DNA from: Oikopleura dioica | Taxonomy: Eukaryota > Chordata > Appendicularia > Copelata > Oikopleuridae | DNA: 64,000 nt | NCBI GenBank assembly: GCA_907165135.1 | Contig: OU015566.1 | Coordinates: 2,420,501-2,484,500, forward strand | Reading direction: 5' to 3' | Shown: positions 23,901 through 34,693 of the stretch, one piece after another | Numbering within the stretch: position 1 is the stretch's first letter | How the letters are laid out: every line of letters begins with the position of its first letter | Position numbers and translations under genes: made by a program | The notes under the pieces: model-generated | What the model was told of the DNA's origin: nothing | Databases searched by the model: none | The model's input: the letters and a program-made list of their open reading frames with translations, nothing else

Positions 23901-26900
23901 AAAATATTTAGAAACCTGACTCGTGCCCTCATCCCTTCGCTCATCCCTTTTCACAAAAGACAGCTTACTTATAGCAAGTTTATTTCACGCTGACTCCCTT
24001 CAACAGCAAGTTTCCGGCGGCTCAAGCTCCGATTTCCATTTTCTCCATTGCCACTTGGAATAGAATGGGTTAAGGGCTTCCGTTAGAACTTACGCTTTTC
24101 CGGTCAATAGAAAGGTTCACTTGAGAGGATGATTATCTTGAAGAAGACGCATTTTTCTAGGTGGTTAGAAAATGCCTTGAAATTATAAATCGGAGCAAGG
24201 AATGGGCGAGAAATTCGATGAGAAGAAAAAAGATTCAATTTGAGAATTCTTCTTTTTCGGTTTTTGTCAGAAGTTAACAGAATGATAGCACAGCGATTAG
24301 GCAAAGTTTTTTTTAAATCTTGTTCGATTAGACTTTTTTTTACTCCACTGGCGGGTACTAATTTTCCCGCTAAGATCACTTCAACTCATCATTTTCAAAA
24401 TTGCGGTAAATCTCAGAGCGGGAGTTATTTGAACAGAGGATTCTTCTTCTGTATCCTTGACAAACGTGGGCTGTCCCCTTAATCAGAGGATAATGGCCAC
24501 ACGGTCAAGCCATTAGGACCTTAACGATCTCAATTTTGAAGATCTTTAAAGCCGCCACGCGCATTTTTTTCGACAATGTGTCAGATTTTTTCAATGCTCT
24601 CCCTCTTTTTTTTGTGCCGAAAATAACTGGCTTCGGAACACATTTTTTTGTGGTCAATTTATTTTCGTATTTTTGCCACGGCGCTCGTTGCGGAAGCGAA
24701 TATTTTTTGGAAATTCTAGCGTTATGAAAAAACGTGAATGAAAATTATTGAATCGCTGTAAATATTTGGAATATTTTGTAAAGCATCGCGGGGCAGGGTT
24801 ACACCTGCTGCGGTTCCAATGCCAGAAATGTTCAAATAGGGAATTTAAAACACGATTTGACACGTTTTGCGCCAACGGGTTAGGTTTGCGATGATGGTGG
24901 ATTATTCATAATATATTCATGTTTGACCAAAAAGCAAATTTTTTCATTTTTAGAAAAGTAAAAAAATAGTTCGAATTTTTGCCATATTTTTTTTATAAAA
25001 TCTGATTGGCCTGCAAGCCGAACTAGGATTTTATTGGTCAATTTTAGCCAAAAATTTGGTCAAAATTAAAAATTTCAAATTATCGTTTTTTTTTTAATTC
25101 GGGCATTTTTGAAACTAATATTTGTTCTAAGATCCTCCAAAAACGTCCATCAAACTACCATCAACCCCAATCCTGGCCGGCTCTGAAATAGAAGTTGAAT
25201 GCGAACTGGAAGGAGCGAACCCGCCCGCACGCGAATTCCGCTGGATGATCGATGGCGAGATTCTTGAGAACGAAACGCAAAATGTCCTCAAATTGGAGGT
25301 TGCCGCCGCCCATCACCTTCAGCAAATTTCGTGTGAAGCCTTTAACGGAGTACAGAATGCGCAGCAACCGAGTGCTGGACAGATTGAAGTTCTTTGTAAG
25401 TTTGTTTTGATTTTTCGGTTTCCTGAGCTTTTCAGTTGAACCCGAATTGGTGGAGAAATCCAAACGAGTCGGCGTCGATCCAGAAGATACAGAAGTCGAG
25501 CTTTTTTGTGAGTTTTCTGGAAATCCAGCGCCGAAAATTGATTGGTAAGTTTCGAAAAAAATATCGAAAAAATCAGAAAAAATCGATTTTTTAGTCAAAA
25601 ATTAAAGTTTTTTCTAGGTTTTTGGAAGACAAGTATCTCGGCAGCGGAAAATCACTCATTCTCGATGCTCGAACAACCCCAGTTTCAGCCGGTTCTTACA
25701 GTTGTATCGCCTCAAACGATCTTGGCAAGGCCTCATCAGAAATCCTCGTTGTGGTCAAAGGTCCACCGACGATTATTTCCTCGAATCAGCAGTCGACGAA
25801 TCTGGAATGCGCATTTATGTCCGAACCAGCCCCAAGCCTGATCGAAATCAGAAACTTGGAAACGGACGAAATCGTCAAAATCGACGAAGAAATTCAGTTC
25901 TACAATTTGGAAGTCGTCAACGTCCAAAACTTGCCGCTTGGCTTGTACGAATGCAAAGTCGAGAACGAATTCGGATCGACGAGCGCTAGAATCTCACTCT
26001 ATGGAAATGGTAATTTGAAAAACTGAATGTTTTGGCTTATTACAACTGGGGTATATTTTGCGTCGTGTAAGGCCATGCAAAGTGGGCGAAATTGAAAAAT
26101 TTAAAGTGGCGCGCAATTAACCCGTGTCAAAGAAAAACCAACAGAACGGTTTAATTGACACGATAACATTTTTAAATCTCAAAAAGTCGAGATTTGAGTT
26201 CTTCAAAGTTTGTTTTTACTCGAATTTCGAATGTATACATTTTCTCTCAAAACTTAAGATTCTCTCAAAAACGTGGATTCAATCATCCAAAAATATCGAA
26301 TTTTCAAAAAAAAATTAATAAAAAATTTTTTTGATCAAAATTGATCGTTATCAGTCAAAATTCCCCTTATCACTTCATAATTCGCAAGAAAAAAATCGGT
26401 TGCGTCGAAAGTTTCGACTCGAAACAGAGCGCGGAGGAAGCGGCGATTGAAATTCTATTTTTAGGATTGGGCGCCAGCGCCAAGCTTGGAATAATTGTTG
26501 GTGTTTTGGTCGTGGCGATCGCGATGGTGCTATTTTCGCTTATTAAAATGAAGGTGATCAGCAATACCAGAAGATTCAAGCTCAATCAGGTACTGAAAAA
26601 ATGATCAAGAACAAAAAAAGCCTTCAAAACTAAGCCAAAGTTTTTCCAAAAAATGATTGATAGATTGTTAACCCATTTCCGCCTCTTGCTTTCCCAGATC
26701 CGTGTATTTTTCTCAGTGTATTTTTTCTGCTCTGATGGGCGGTGGTTACTCAATTCCGCGGCGAAACCGCTCCGTCGACCGGGCGTTCCGTTTCCGCTTT
26801 TCCTTCTAACCTCGAAAAAGAGAGAGAGGCTGCCTCGAGGAATATTTTGTTTAATGAAAATGATTGAACCGCGGTCGTAGAAGGGCAGGAGGAAAAAGAG

Positions 26901-28194
26901 AATTTAAAATGGAAAATGGGCGCTCGTCCCTAATGGATTCAATTTTGGTGCCAAATTAGCCGACCACAGTTCCGAAACGCGCAGAGCACACAAATGCCAG
27001 CTCGGACAAGGTGGATCAGCACGTGCACAAACACGTTACTTCGGATTCATTATCTGCTCACTACAGTGATACTATTTTCGCGCTTTTTCAAGGCATTTTG
27101 ACTATTTTCAAACTCTGAAAAAAGAGTTCCCACACTTTTTTTTGGGTGGTGTCAGGAACCGACGAAAATTTCGACAAATTTTGCGTGGAAATTTTTAACC
27201 AATCAGAAATCTGGATTTGGCTTACCGCTTGTACCGCAAATCAGCAGCCGAGTAGTCGCCCAACGAAAAATTTGTCGAAATTTTTTGTAGGTCCCTGACA
27301 CAAAATGTATTTTTGAGAGTAAAAAATTAAGGGTGTCCTTGCTAAAAATATCTTGAGAAAAAATTCTTATCGGACATTTGATGAGCCATTTTTTTCCTCC
27401 CTAAAATTAAGAATTCGTGATTTTAAGGGTTCGTGCTAATTTATTCGAAAATGACACATCATCAACATATTTGGAACATCCTCAAACACTCCCTTATCGG
27501 TAGTGTTCTGAGGCTGCCCCGGCATTTAACTGATAACGTTGCTTATCACCTCCATTTTCTCAACCTTTTTCGCTTTCTTATCATTTCTTATCAAGAACCA
27601 TTATCAGCTAATTTATTTACTTTTCTTTTCAGGTTCCGGAAAACGACTCAACTGGAGATCTCGAATCGAACCGCCGCTCCATCGTTATTTCGAAGCCGTT
27701 TTTGCAGAAGCACCAGTCGAACCCGCTGCATGTGTTGGATTCGCAATTGGACGCGATTCTCGACAACCACGGTGAGTCTTTGTTTGACATAATTCCGCGG
27801 TTCTTTTAACTTGGCGACATATTTAATTCGATGCGCGACTCTACCATCCAATTAGAGGAATTGTGCTTACATAAGATTCACTTCTCTTTTTTCCTTCCCT
27901 AACGCTTTCTTTTTAGTTGAAGTGCGCTACTCCGACATCAACCCTTCCGACTCCGGTTCGACCCACCGATCCGCCGCCGACGACGGCTACGCCACCGAGT
28001 CCGGCAGCAACAACAAGATCGCCGCCAGCATCGGCTCCAACTTCACCAATTACGAGTTCGAGCAGAATTCGAATCCGCAGAGCTCGCAGACGAAGTTAAA
28101 GGTCATCTGGGACGATTCGCTGCCGCACGATTACGAGACGAAAGGACTCTTTGTCAGTAATTACAGAAAACAGAGGTCGATTTCTCAAGTTTGA
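20916..28194 (+). CDS. Kirrel/Neph (SYG-1, IrreC)-type immunoglobulin adhesion receptor, 5' end not found
   Basis: Exons are 20916-21212, 21255-21461, 22021-22197, 25132-25395, 25436-25544, 25618-26009, 26465-26589, 27633-27771 and 27917-28194; all junctions are GT-AG in phase. Five Ig domains are readable. Domain 1 has the family hallmarks (IQWAKGKLGLG, DDFECQ, then RSKNARLT), domain 3 has VECELEGANPP with FRWMID, and domain 4 has LFCEFSGNPAPKIDW. A single TM (LGIIVGVLVVAIAMVLFSLI) follows, then a cytoplasmic tail with tyrosines. The tail ends SISQV, a class I PDZ-binding form (S-x-V), as Kirrel proteins use THV. It acts in homo- and heterophilic cell adhesion, for example at slit-diaphragm-like or synaptic contacts. 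The first exon with the signal peptide lies upstream and is unresolved. Introns of 0.4-2.9 kb are long beside the 40-bp introns of its neighbours. Confidence 0.88.
22198..25131. other. 2.9-kb intron of the Kirrel-like gene
   Basis: The donor GTAAGTAG at 22198 and the acceptor TTCTAAG at 25131 bound the intron. It contains three CCAATCAG copies within 76 bp (23729, 23759, 23797), another CCAAT-like pair near 25005-25045 (TGATTGGCC, ATTGGTCA), and TTATC sites at 22217-22262. Its open frames are unsupported. Confidence 0.7.
27149..27301. mobile_element. 153-bp MITE with GTGTCAGG ends in Kirrel-like intron
   Basis: The left arm starts GTGTCAGGAACCGACGAAAA and continues TTTCGACAAATTTT. The right arm is nearly its inverse (AAATTTGTCGAAATTTTTTG, then TAGGTCCCTGACAC). 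Arms of about 34 bp with a few mismatches enclose about 85 bp that includes a CCAATCAG. CAGG(G/A)ACC ends are hAT-like, but I see no 8-bp duplication. Confidence 0.65.
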
Positions 28195-28445
28195 GCGGAA
28201 TTTTTGACTGTATATTGCCATTTTTTGACTGTAAACTTCAAGAATAAATACAATTTTCTACTTCTTAATTTCTGTTTAGTCAAATTTCTCGAAAAAATTT
28301 TATGGAAAAAATTCAAAAAACACGATTTTTAACTGAAAATCTTCCGATAAAAAACTTTTCTACTGAATAATTTATTCAAGCAAAAAAATATTTAACGTTT
28401 TTAAAATCCCTCTCGTTTGATCTTCTTTTTTCTCCGAACGCTCCT

Positions 28446-28709
28446 TTAGTAAGAATTCCGCCCGATCTCGTTCACGAAATATTTTTCTTCGTTCTGAATC
28501 CGACTCGCACGTGATCGTTGAAACCCTCTTTTTTCTGGTTTCTCAATTTTCATTCTCAGAATTGCTTTCGCAAATTGTGATGTTATCCGCGACGAGGGGC
28601 GCAATTGCAAATTAACTCTCGCGAGTACAAATCGGAAAAACAAAATTAACCCTCGGCCGACAGCTGGAGCAACAAGCCGCAGAGTGAACAGGAAGAGTTT
28701 CTCAGGCAT
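28446..28709 (-). CDS. Hypothetical small secreted protein or exon
   Basis: The frame begins MPEKLFLFTLRLVAPAVGRG, which resembles a signal peptide. It ends with a polar tail that looks coding (QRSRASRIQNEEKYF to GRNSY). It may be one intronless ORF of 87 residues. Alternatively, a GTTAATT donor after the signal sequence may join it to the C-terminal segment. It lies tail to tail with the Kirrel-like gene, about 250 bp from its stop. No family is recognised. Confidence 0.38.
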   Translation of the reverse strand: MPEKLFLFTLRLVAPAVGRGLILFFRFVLARVNLQLRPSSRITSQFAKAILRMKIEKPEKRGFQRSRASRIQNEEKYFVNEIGRNSY

Positions 28710-29295
28710 GTAAGAACCAACCGCCAGTGATTCATTTCAAAATAAAATTATTGCTTGTTTTTGTGAAATTTCTAAAATTAGCATAAATTCGCCACCCCAC
28801 TCATTCAATTTCCAAATGGAAGGAAGCACCAAAGCCTCTCGCTTCCAGAGGCTGATATCATCTCTCGATCCCTTATCGTATTTTCGCCATGTTTACCAAC
28901 AGGTTCTTACCTCACGTGTAAGCGGAAGTGTCGCACGCGCCAGTGCGGCCCGTTGCGCGCCAAAACAGGATCGAGGGCGGCGGCGCTGAAAACTTATCGC
29001 GCTTCGGCGTTTTTGGCACCGACGAGGATAGAACCAATGCCACAACAACAGATTTGCGTATATTTTCTCTTAGCGACACTTTCAAAAGTTACTTTGAAAA
29101 ATGCTTCGAATACAAATTTATTCGAAAAAATCGGTTATTTCTTTCAAAAATTCTTGACTTGAAATCAAGGAAGAAAATTTATTAAATATTTTGCCGATTT
29201 CATCGAGAATGATTCGCGCACCATCATCATCTCATTAGAACAACATTACGTATGGAATCGCTTCTGAAATTCTCAGTCTAATTATTTCGCCGTTG

Positions 29296-29303
29296 ATCTA
29301 TAA
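29296..29303 (+). promoter_or_regulatory. TATA box of the small Cys-rich protein gene
   Basis: CTATAAAAAC lies about 35 bases upstream of the start codon at 29334, leaving a very short 5' UTR. It is the clearest TATA element I saw in the window. Confidence 0.45.
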
Positions 29304-29333
29304 AAACCTCGCGCCAAGGCGGTGGAGGCTCAA

Positions 29334-29546
29334 ATGAAATTCTTGACAATTCTATTTCTGTCTTTTCTGATCTCGGTCGAAGCGGGGCTGAGAGAAATAC
29401 CAAGTTTTTGTAAAATAAGTACTTGTAAGAAGTGCAATAAATTGATCAATATGGGATCGAGAAGAAAAGAAGTTCATCTTTGTGCTAGAATTTTAAATCT
29501 TCCTCACTGTTGCCCAATTTTTATTTCAAAACCATCCTTTGGCTGA
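29334..29546 (+). CDS. Small secreted Cys-rich protein
   Basis: The ATG at 29334 starts a strong signal peptide (MKFLTILFLSFLISVEA). The mature part is about 53 residues with six cysteines (FC, TC, KC, LC, CC) and many Lys/Arg. Such size and charge fit a secreted toxin-like, antimicrobial or matrix peptide, but the family is unknown. The gene has no intron. A TATA box lies just upstream and AATAAATAA at 29567 could serve polyadenylation. An upstream in-frame GTG is not a likely start. Confidence 0.6.
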   Translation: MKFLTILFLSFLISVEAGLREIPSFCKISTCKKCNKLINMGSRRKEVHLCARILNLPHCCPIFISKPSFG

Positions 29547-29600
29547 TGTTTTCGCTTTCATTTTTTTTAATAAATAACGTTTTCTTCAAGCAGTCATTTT

Positions 29601-30564
29601 TTATTCGGCATCAAAAATAACAGCATTATCGCAAGTTTCTCTGCGACTGAAGTCTTTCGTTTTGAAAACCTCAAGCTCTGTAGATTTGATTTCATTGTCA
29701 ATTCTCAGCCGAAAGACCTCTTCACGAAGAGCTTCTGATTCTACATTCGCCATTTTCAGTTGCAGCGAAAGATCCTCGATTTTCAAAAGCGAATTTTGCA
29801 GCGTATTTTCAGACAGTTCTTTTTTGTCTCTTTGATGATCCTCGTCATATTCGCAGCAGTCGCAGAGACACTCATGTTTGACATTTTTGAGAATTTCAAT
29901 CTTAGAGCTGAGAATCGTGTTGTTTCGCTTTTCTACTTCGATGATGCTCTTTGATCTTTCAACGGGTCAAATCGAGGATCAAGTCAATTTAACTGACTAA
30001 ATTTGACCATTCCTGATGAGGTCTTCAGTCACTTCTTTGAATCTTTCTTTGTAAAATTTTTCATTTTCTGAACGATCCTGAAGATTATGCAATCTTGATC
30101 TCAATTCTCTGTTTTGATTTTGAGAGCATAAAAGATCTTCTTCAAGTTTTTCCATTCGCTCTTTTTGATCTTGCTCGATGGCGAAATCTTGCTCGGTATC
30201 TTCTCGGTATTTTTGAAACGCTTCTTGTTGGTCTTCAAATTCCGTCTTTAGCCTTTTGATTATTGATAAAAAAGGCAAATTTTAATCAAAATTACTCGTG
30301 AAATTCAGCTCTCAGCCGCTCATATTGAGTCGTTGCGCCCTCGGAGTCTTAAAAATCCTAGTTTCGACTTGATTTTTTGACCTTACCAGAGTAGCTCAAA
30401 TCTGAAAAATATTCCTCGTTGTCTTCAGCCAAAAGTTTTTCCGCATTATTGAGTGCTTTTTTGACCAACTCGTGCTGAATGACCAAATTTGTATATTCAA
30501 TTTGCAATTCTGTCAGTGCATTTTCTGCTTCTATTCTCCTTCTTTTCTCGCTTATCTCGGCCAT
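29601..30564 (-). CDS. Coiled-coil protein, uncharacterised
   Basis: Exons are 30564-30387, 30347-30296 and 30252 to about 30020, then a last exon from about 29960 to 29601. The first introns are 39 and 43 bp. The protein is Glu/Lys/Gln-rich with heptad-like runs (ERMEKLEEDLLCSQNQNREL, LRAEFHELKTEFEDQQEAF). Near the middle it has a small Cys cluster (HECLCDCCEYDED). No motor, Zn-finger or membrane segment is visible, so a structural cytoskeletal or centrosomal role is only a guess. The third intron is ambiguous: the frames fit best with donor GTGACT at the end of RFKE and an acceptor ATCAAAG. Confidence 0.6.
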
Positions 30565-30738
30565 TTTTTTGATATTCTGAGCCGGATTTTGGACTGGTCA
30601 GATTCTTGAGAGCTCTCGAAACTTGTAGAATGCGTCAATTAGGCAATCAGAATATTTTGACAACTCAGAAAAAAAATGAAATTGTATTTATACAGCGAGT
30701 TTCAAACAGAAAGAGTTCAATTGTCATTCAAAACAGAA

Positions 30739-31095
30739 CTATCTGACTTGATTTCTTGCAAGATTCGATCCTAAAATTAATTTTAGAATAAGTTTTTCGT
30801 CGTAAAATTACCCCTGTTGATTTGACTAGAATCTGTCGGCTGATCAGTTGTTTCTGGACTTTGAGAACCTCTCATACAGTGGCCGCAGAAAATACCGACA
30901 ATCAAAAAGCCGATAAAAACGCCGATAATCATGATCCACTCCCACATTTCTGCAGTCTGTTGAGCTAAAAAAATCAAGCCATTACCCCTTTTTGATAATT
31001 GTCAATTCACCTCTTTCCAAATTAAAAAGTTCCATGTCTGTCAGACAGTCTTTACTTGCCGAAGTCTTTCCAAGACTTCTGCAGTGCGGTTTCAT
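30739..31095 (-). CDS. Small single-pass membrane protein
   Basis: Exons are 31095-31011, 30964-30812 and 30770-30739, with 46- and 41-bp GT-AG introns and consistent phases. The protein has about 89 residues: a polar N-terminus (MKPHCRSLGKTSASKD), one TM segment (WIMIIGVFIGFLIVGIFCGHC), then a short Ser/Thr/Gln-rich tail. No signal peptide precedes the TM, so the orientation is unknown. No family is recognised. It is divergently placed close to the coiled-coil gene. Confidence 0.6.
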
Positions 31096-31506
31096 TGTCT
31101 TTCTCACTGAACTTTCTCTCCGACTATTTATCTATTCTTTTTGTTTTCTACCGAATGCAGGATTACGCGATATTAGAGTCAGATTTTGGCCATGAAAGAA
31201 TGAGCCCCACTATCGTGATCTAGTTAATATCGACCAACAAGGCCGGGTTTAACGAGAACACGCTTGCGACAACTTATGAATCACTGAGACGAGAGTATTC
31301 TGAATGCCAGATTACTGTGATTGAAGGGTATTAAACCCATAAAGCGCGATCCCGTACATAACTTACCCTTCGAGACGCTCTTAAACTTGTCTTTTTCAAG
31401 TTAATTATTCAAATACCAGCATTTTCCTGGAAAACCAACGACCAAGGTCACTAACAGTCAGATTTTTTGAATAATTTTGCGGCCAAAAGAGGCCTTTTTG
31501 TTCAAT

Positions 31507-32173
31507 TTATTGACCACTTAGCAGCAGAAACTCCTTAAAATGCTTCAAATCGACTTCTTCCTCCGCTGTTTTGGAATTTGCAGCCTGAAGAAATTCGGCA
31601 AAACATTTGAATTCATCATCAAAAAGCGGCTCTTCGCCAAGTTCTGTCATGATGTTCTTGAGCTTTGACATTGGAAGAGCGCCGAGATTGTTTTTGTCAA
31701 AGTACTGCACTGCCTCTGAAAACGATAATAAATCAAATTTTCGGAAAAATTACGATTGAGCTGCGATGCAGGATTTTCTGGATGGTTTTCTTTGTGAACA
31801 AGCATCATTTTTTGAAACTCTTCAAAATCGATTACTTCGTTTCCATCCTCATCAAAGTCGAGCATCAGCTTCTTAATTTCTTCCTTCGAGGGCGGGTGGC
31901 ATCCGATTGTCTTCATTACTGTCTCCAGTTCGGAGAGATTTATCGTCCTGAAAATTGTTTATTTAGCAATTTTTTCAGTATTTCAATTGAATTTTTTTAT
32001 AAAAAATCCAACCTGTCTCCATCATTATCAAAGAGCTCGAATAGGGCCTTTATCTCTTCCTCCTCAGTTGACATCTGTTTCAACTCAATCTCCTTGACTT
32101 CACTTTTCTTCCTTGATTTTCTCTTGCCCGCGTCGCTTCTCGAAAGAAGATAATTTAAAAATTGCCAACACAT
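31507..32173 (-). CDS. Centrin-like EF-hand calcium-binding protein
   Basis: Exons are 32173-32013, 31947-31754 and 31715-31507. The EF-hands are ordered as in centrins: loop 1 FDNDGDRTINLSELE, loop 2 FDEDGNEVIDFEEF, a degenerate loop 3 (FDKNNLGALPMSKL) and a fourth without a clear loop. The linker KTIGCHPPSKEEIKKLM mirrors the centrin ALGFEPKKEEIKKM. A basic N-terminus (GKRKSRKKSEVKE) is also centrin-like, and is present if translation starts at 32173; the internal ATG at 32074 would drop it. It is expected at centrioles or basal bodies. Loss of calcium ligands in the C-terminal half suggests divergent binding. It could instead be a calmodulin-like or EFCAB protein. Confidence 0.7.
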
Positions 32174-32407
32174 CAATTTTCGTTCTATTTTTGGATCTAT
32201 TTTTGGAAATGGAAGAGTAACTAAATGAGGAGAGGAGATGGTTGAAACTCATCAGCCACGAATCGATAGCGGTGATTATTTTCCAAAGAGCTTTTTGATG
32301 CTTTTATTAGTCAGAAGGGAAGCTCAATTTTCCGTTACTGAAGGGAACACAATTTAAAGATTTTTTATTCATTATATACAGACAGACACTTCTCTTTAAA
32401 AATTCAT

Positions 32408-34035
32408 TTATGGCGCATACGGTCTGAACCCCCTGGCTAACATTGTCCAAGATTGAACAGCATCGCCAGATTCTTTAGCGAGGAAGAAACTTAGATTATT
32501 TTCGAGGTGAGCGATCCTTAAAAAAATATTTAACTCAAATAACGAAATGAGACTTACTCTTTTTCTGAGCATTCAGCATCACTCACTGCCAGTCTGAACA
32601 TCTCCCTCATCAATTCTGGGTCTGTATACTTGTGAGCAACAGAGAGTCCTCGCAACAGACAAGGATTGTCAACCACAATTCCTTGCGGATTCAGCCCAGA
32701 GCAGATGCCAGCCGACCTCTTCAACTTTTCCCTGAAAACATCGAAAGAAAGAACAAATACTGTAACTCACTGTTTTCCCGCATTTTGAATCAAATCTCCG
32801 ACGTAAACATCATCCATCGGAAGCACTTGAGTCCTTTCAATCGCATTTTCCATCGCTAAAGCGAGATTTCGCGTTGTTACGTAAGCAGCGCCAGAGAAAT
32901 AAGAACTGAACTCGTCAGCATCGTACATTTGCTCCGGCATGAAATATTTTGAAGAAGTATCGCGAATCGGAAGGGCGCCTTTTTTTAGACAACCTATTCC
33001 TTCAACGGAGCGTTGAGAGCTTCTGATCGCAGCGATTTCGCGAGCGAAATTTTGGGGGACTTTTTTGGATTGAGAAATTGAAGAATATGAAGCGGACATG
33101 GTTACGCGACGGCTTCGCTCTCTAAATTCTTTCTCATTTTCAACCCTTTTTAAAAGAATATCATCATCGCCTTTGAACACATAATCCACATTCTTACACG
33201 ACTTCTCAATAAACCTCAAGAACGCAATGTCCTTGAATGGCAAATTATAAAGCGACTCTTGAAAATCCAACAGCAAAATATCTCCCTTCTCTAGAATTTC
33301 ATCCGACAAATCAACCTCTTCTTCTGCTTGGGCGATGAGGAAAACCACCTTGATTCTGTAATGCAGCCAGTTCCATATTTCTGGTTGGAGCCAGGTATCG
33401 CGAAGAGCTTGACGCATTTGAGAGGATCTTGGCAGCGATTTTATTCCGAAAATTATCGTTTCGTCTTCGCAAGGGAGTGGAGAGATGAGAGCTTCTGGTT
33501 GTCGATCGGGGTCGAATTTGAACAGTTTGTTCAAATGAGAGAACATCCCTGTATAAACGCAATTTCGTTCATTATTCAATCTCCTCTGTCCCCTCAAATC
33601 CGGATAAAGACTTTCAACTTCCGAGACATTCAGCGTATTCTCTTTGTCCCAACCATCGCAATTTCTCCTGTACATCACCCAAGAATTAAACTCCGCCGAA
33701 ACAACATCTGGGCCCTTCCGGAGCTCGAAAAATCCCAGCTCATTTTCGATGACTTCCGAGACTCCGTTGCACTCGTCTTTTTCAGCGCAAGCGAGTTTTG
33801 CTGATTCAAGAGACGAAAAACGGAAACATTCGATCGTTACCGGATCTTTGATGCAGTTCTAGATACTGTTAGAAAAAAGCTTTTTCTCAAAAGAACTTAC
33901 TGATATCGTCACTCCTTCGTGAAAAACCCAAAACTGTAATTCGTTGCTCCCGTCTTGTTCGTCCGGGGATGTGACATACAGTAGTAGCAGCAAATACAGA
34001 CAGTAATTCAATCTCTTTGTCAATAAAGCCTCCAT
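32408..34035 (-). CDS. GT31 glycosyltransferase with N-terminal PAN-like Cys module
   Basis: Exons are 34035-33901, 33858-32771, 32731-32558 and 32516-32408, all GT-AG and in phase. A signal anchor (NYCLYLLLLLYVT) is followed by a PAN/apple-like region (about residues 46-110: ECFRF, ACAEKDECNGVSEV, FELRKG, SWVMYRRNC). The GT31 catalytic domain follows: LRDTWL, IKVVFLIAQ, KGDDDILL (metal-binding DDD), PIRDTSSKYFMPE, YFSGAAYV and MDDVYVG. The C-terminus has several Cys. It is a Golgi beta-1,3-hexosyltransferase by homology; the acceptor cannot be told. It is a different architecture from the GT31 gene at 2747. Confidence 0.82.
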
Positions 34036-34693
34036 TTTTCAGCCCCAATTTCTCTTTTTTTTAATTTCTCTTCATAATGCTTTTAGGGTTAATTTATATC
34101 AATGATATATAAAATATTTTTACCATGATATTTTGATTGCTTATTCTTTAGGATAGCCGGTTTATCGTGAGAACGAGACATCGAGATTCGACAAAGATAA
34201 CGATAGCAATATGCGTGTTCCGCAAAAAATATTGATGTCCTGGGAAAAACTTCTATAGAAAAAATATTTTCAAGAAAGGGAATTATAATTTCTGAGTTTT
34301 TTTAAAGAAACAAACAAATTTTTGATATTTTGAAATTTTTATTTCATTCATTTTGTGTCAAGCAGGCCAATACTCGATCATATTTTTTAGGTTCCAATAA
34401 GTATTGTTTTTTGTACAAGCTGTTATTTTATTTTTCAAGAAATTTGACAAAATGAAAATCTCCCCCGAGGAAATTTTATTTTTTCAAATTTTTGAAACAG
34501 CAGTTATTTCGATTTTTTCGAAAGTTGATCGCAGCAATATTTGCCGCCTTTCGTTTTTTTTCACTCATTTTCAGAGAGAAAAGCAGTAGGTAAAATTGGT
34601 ATGAGTAGTGAGATGAGTTTTTCGTACAATCGTTACTTCTTCTTGTCGGAGAGGAAACTTTTTTTCGGTAAATACAGTTGTTTGGAGAATTTT

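Noticed and set aside
27917-28099. Thr/Pro-rich plus-strand ORF
   Set aside because: It is an out-of-frame reading of the last Kirrel-like exon.
32767-33804. Plus-strand ORFs over the second GT31 gene
   Set aside because: Antisense shadows of the clear GT31 exon.
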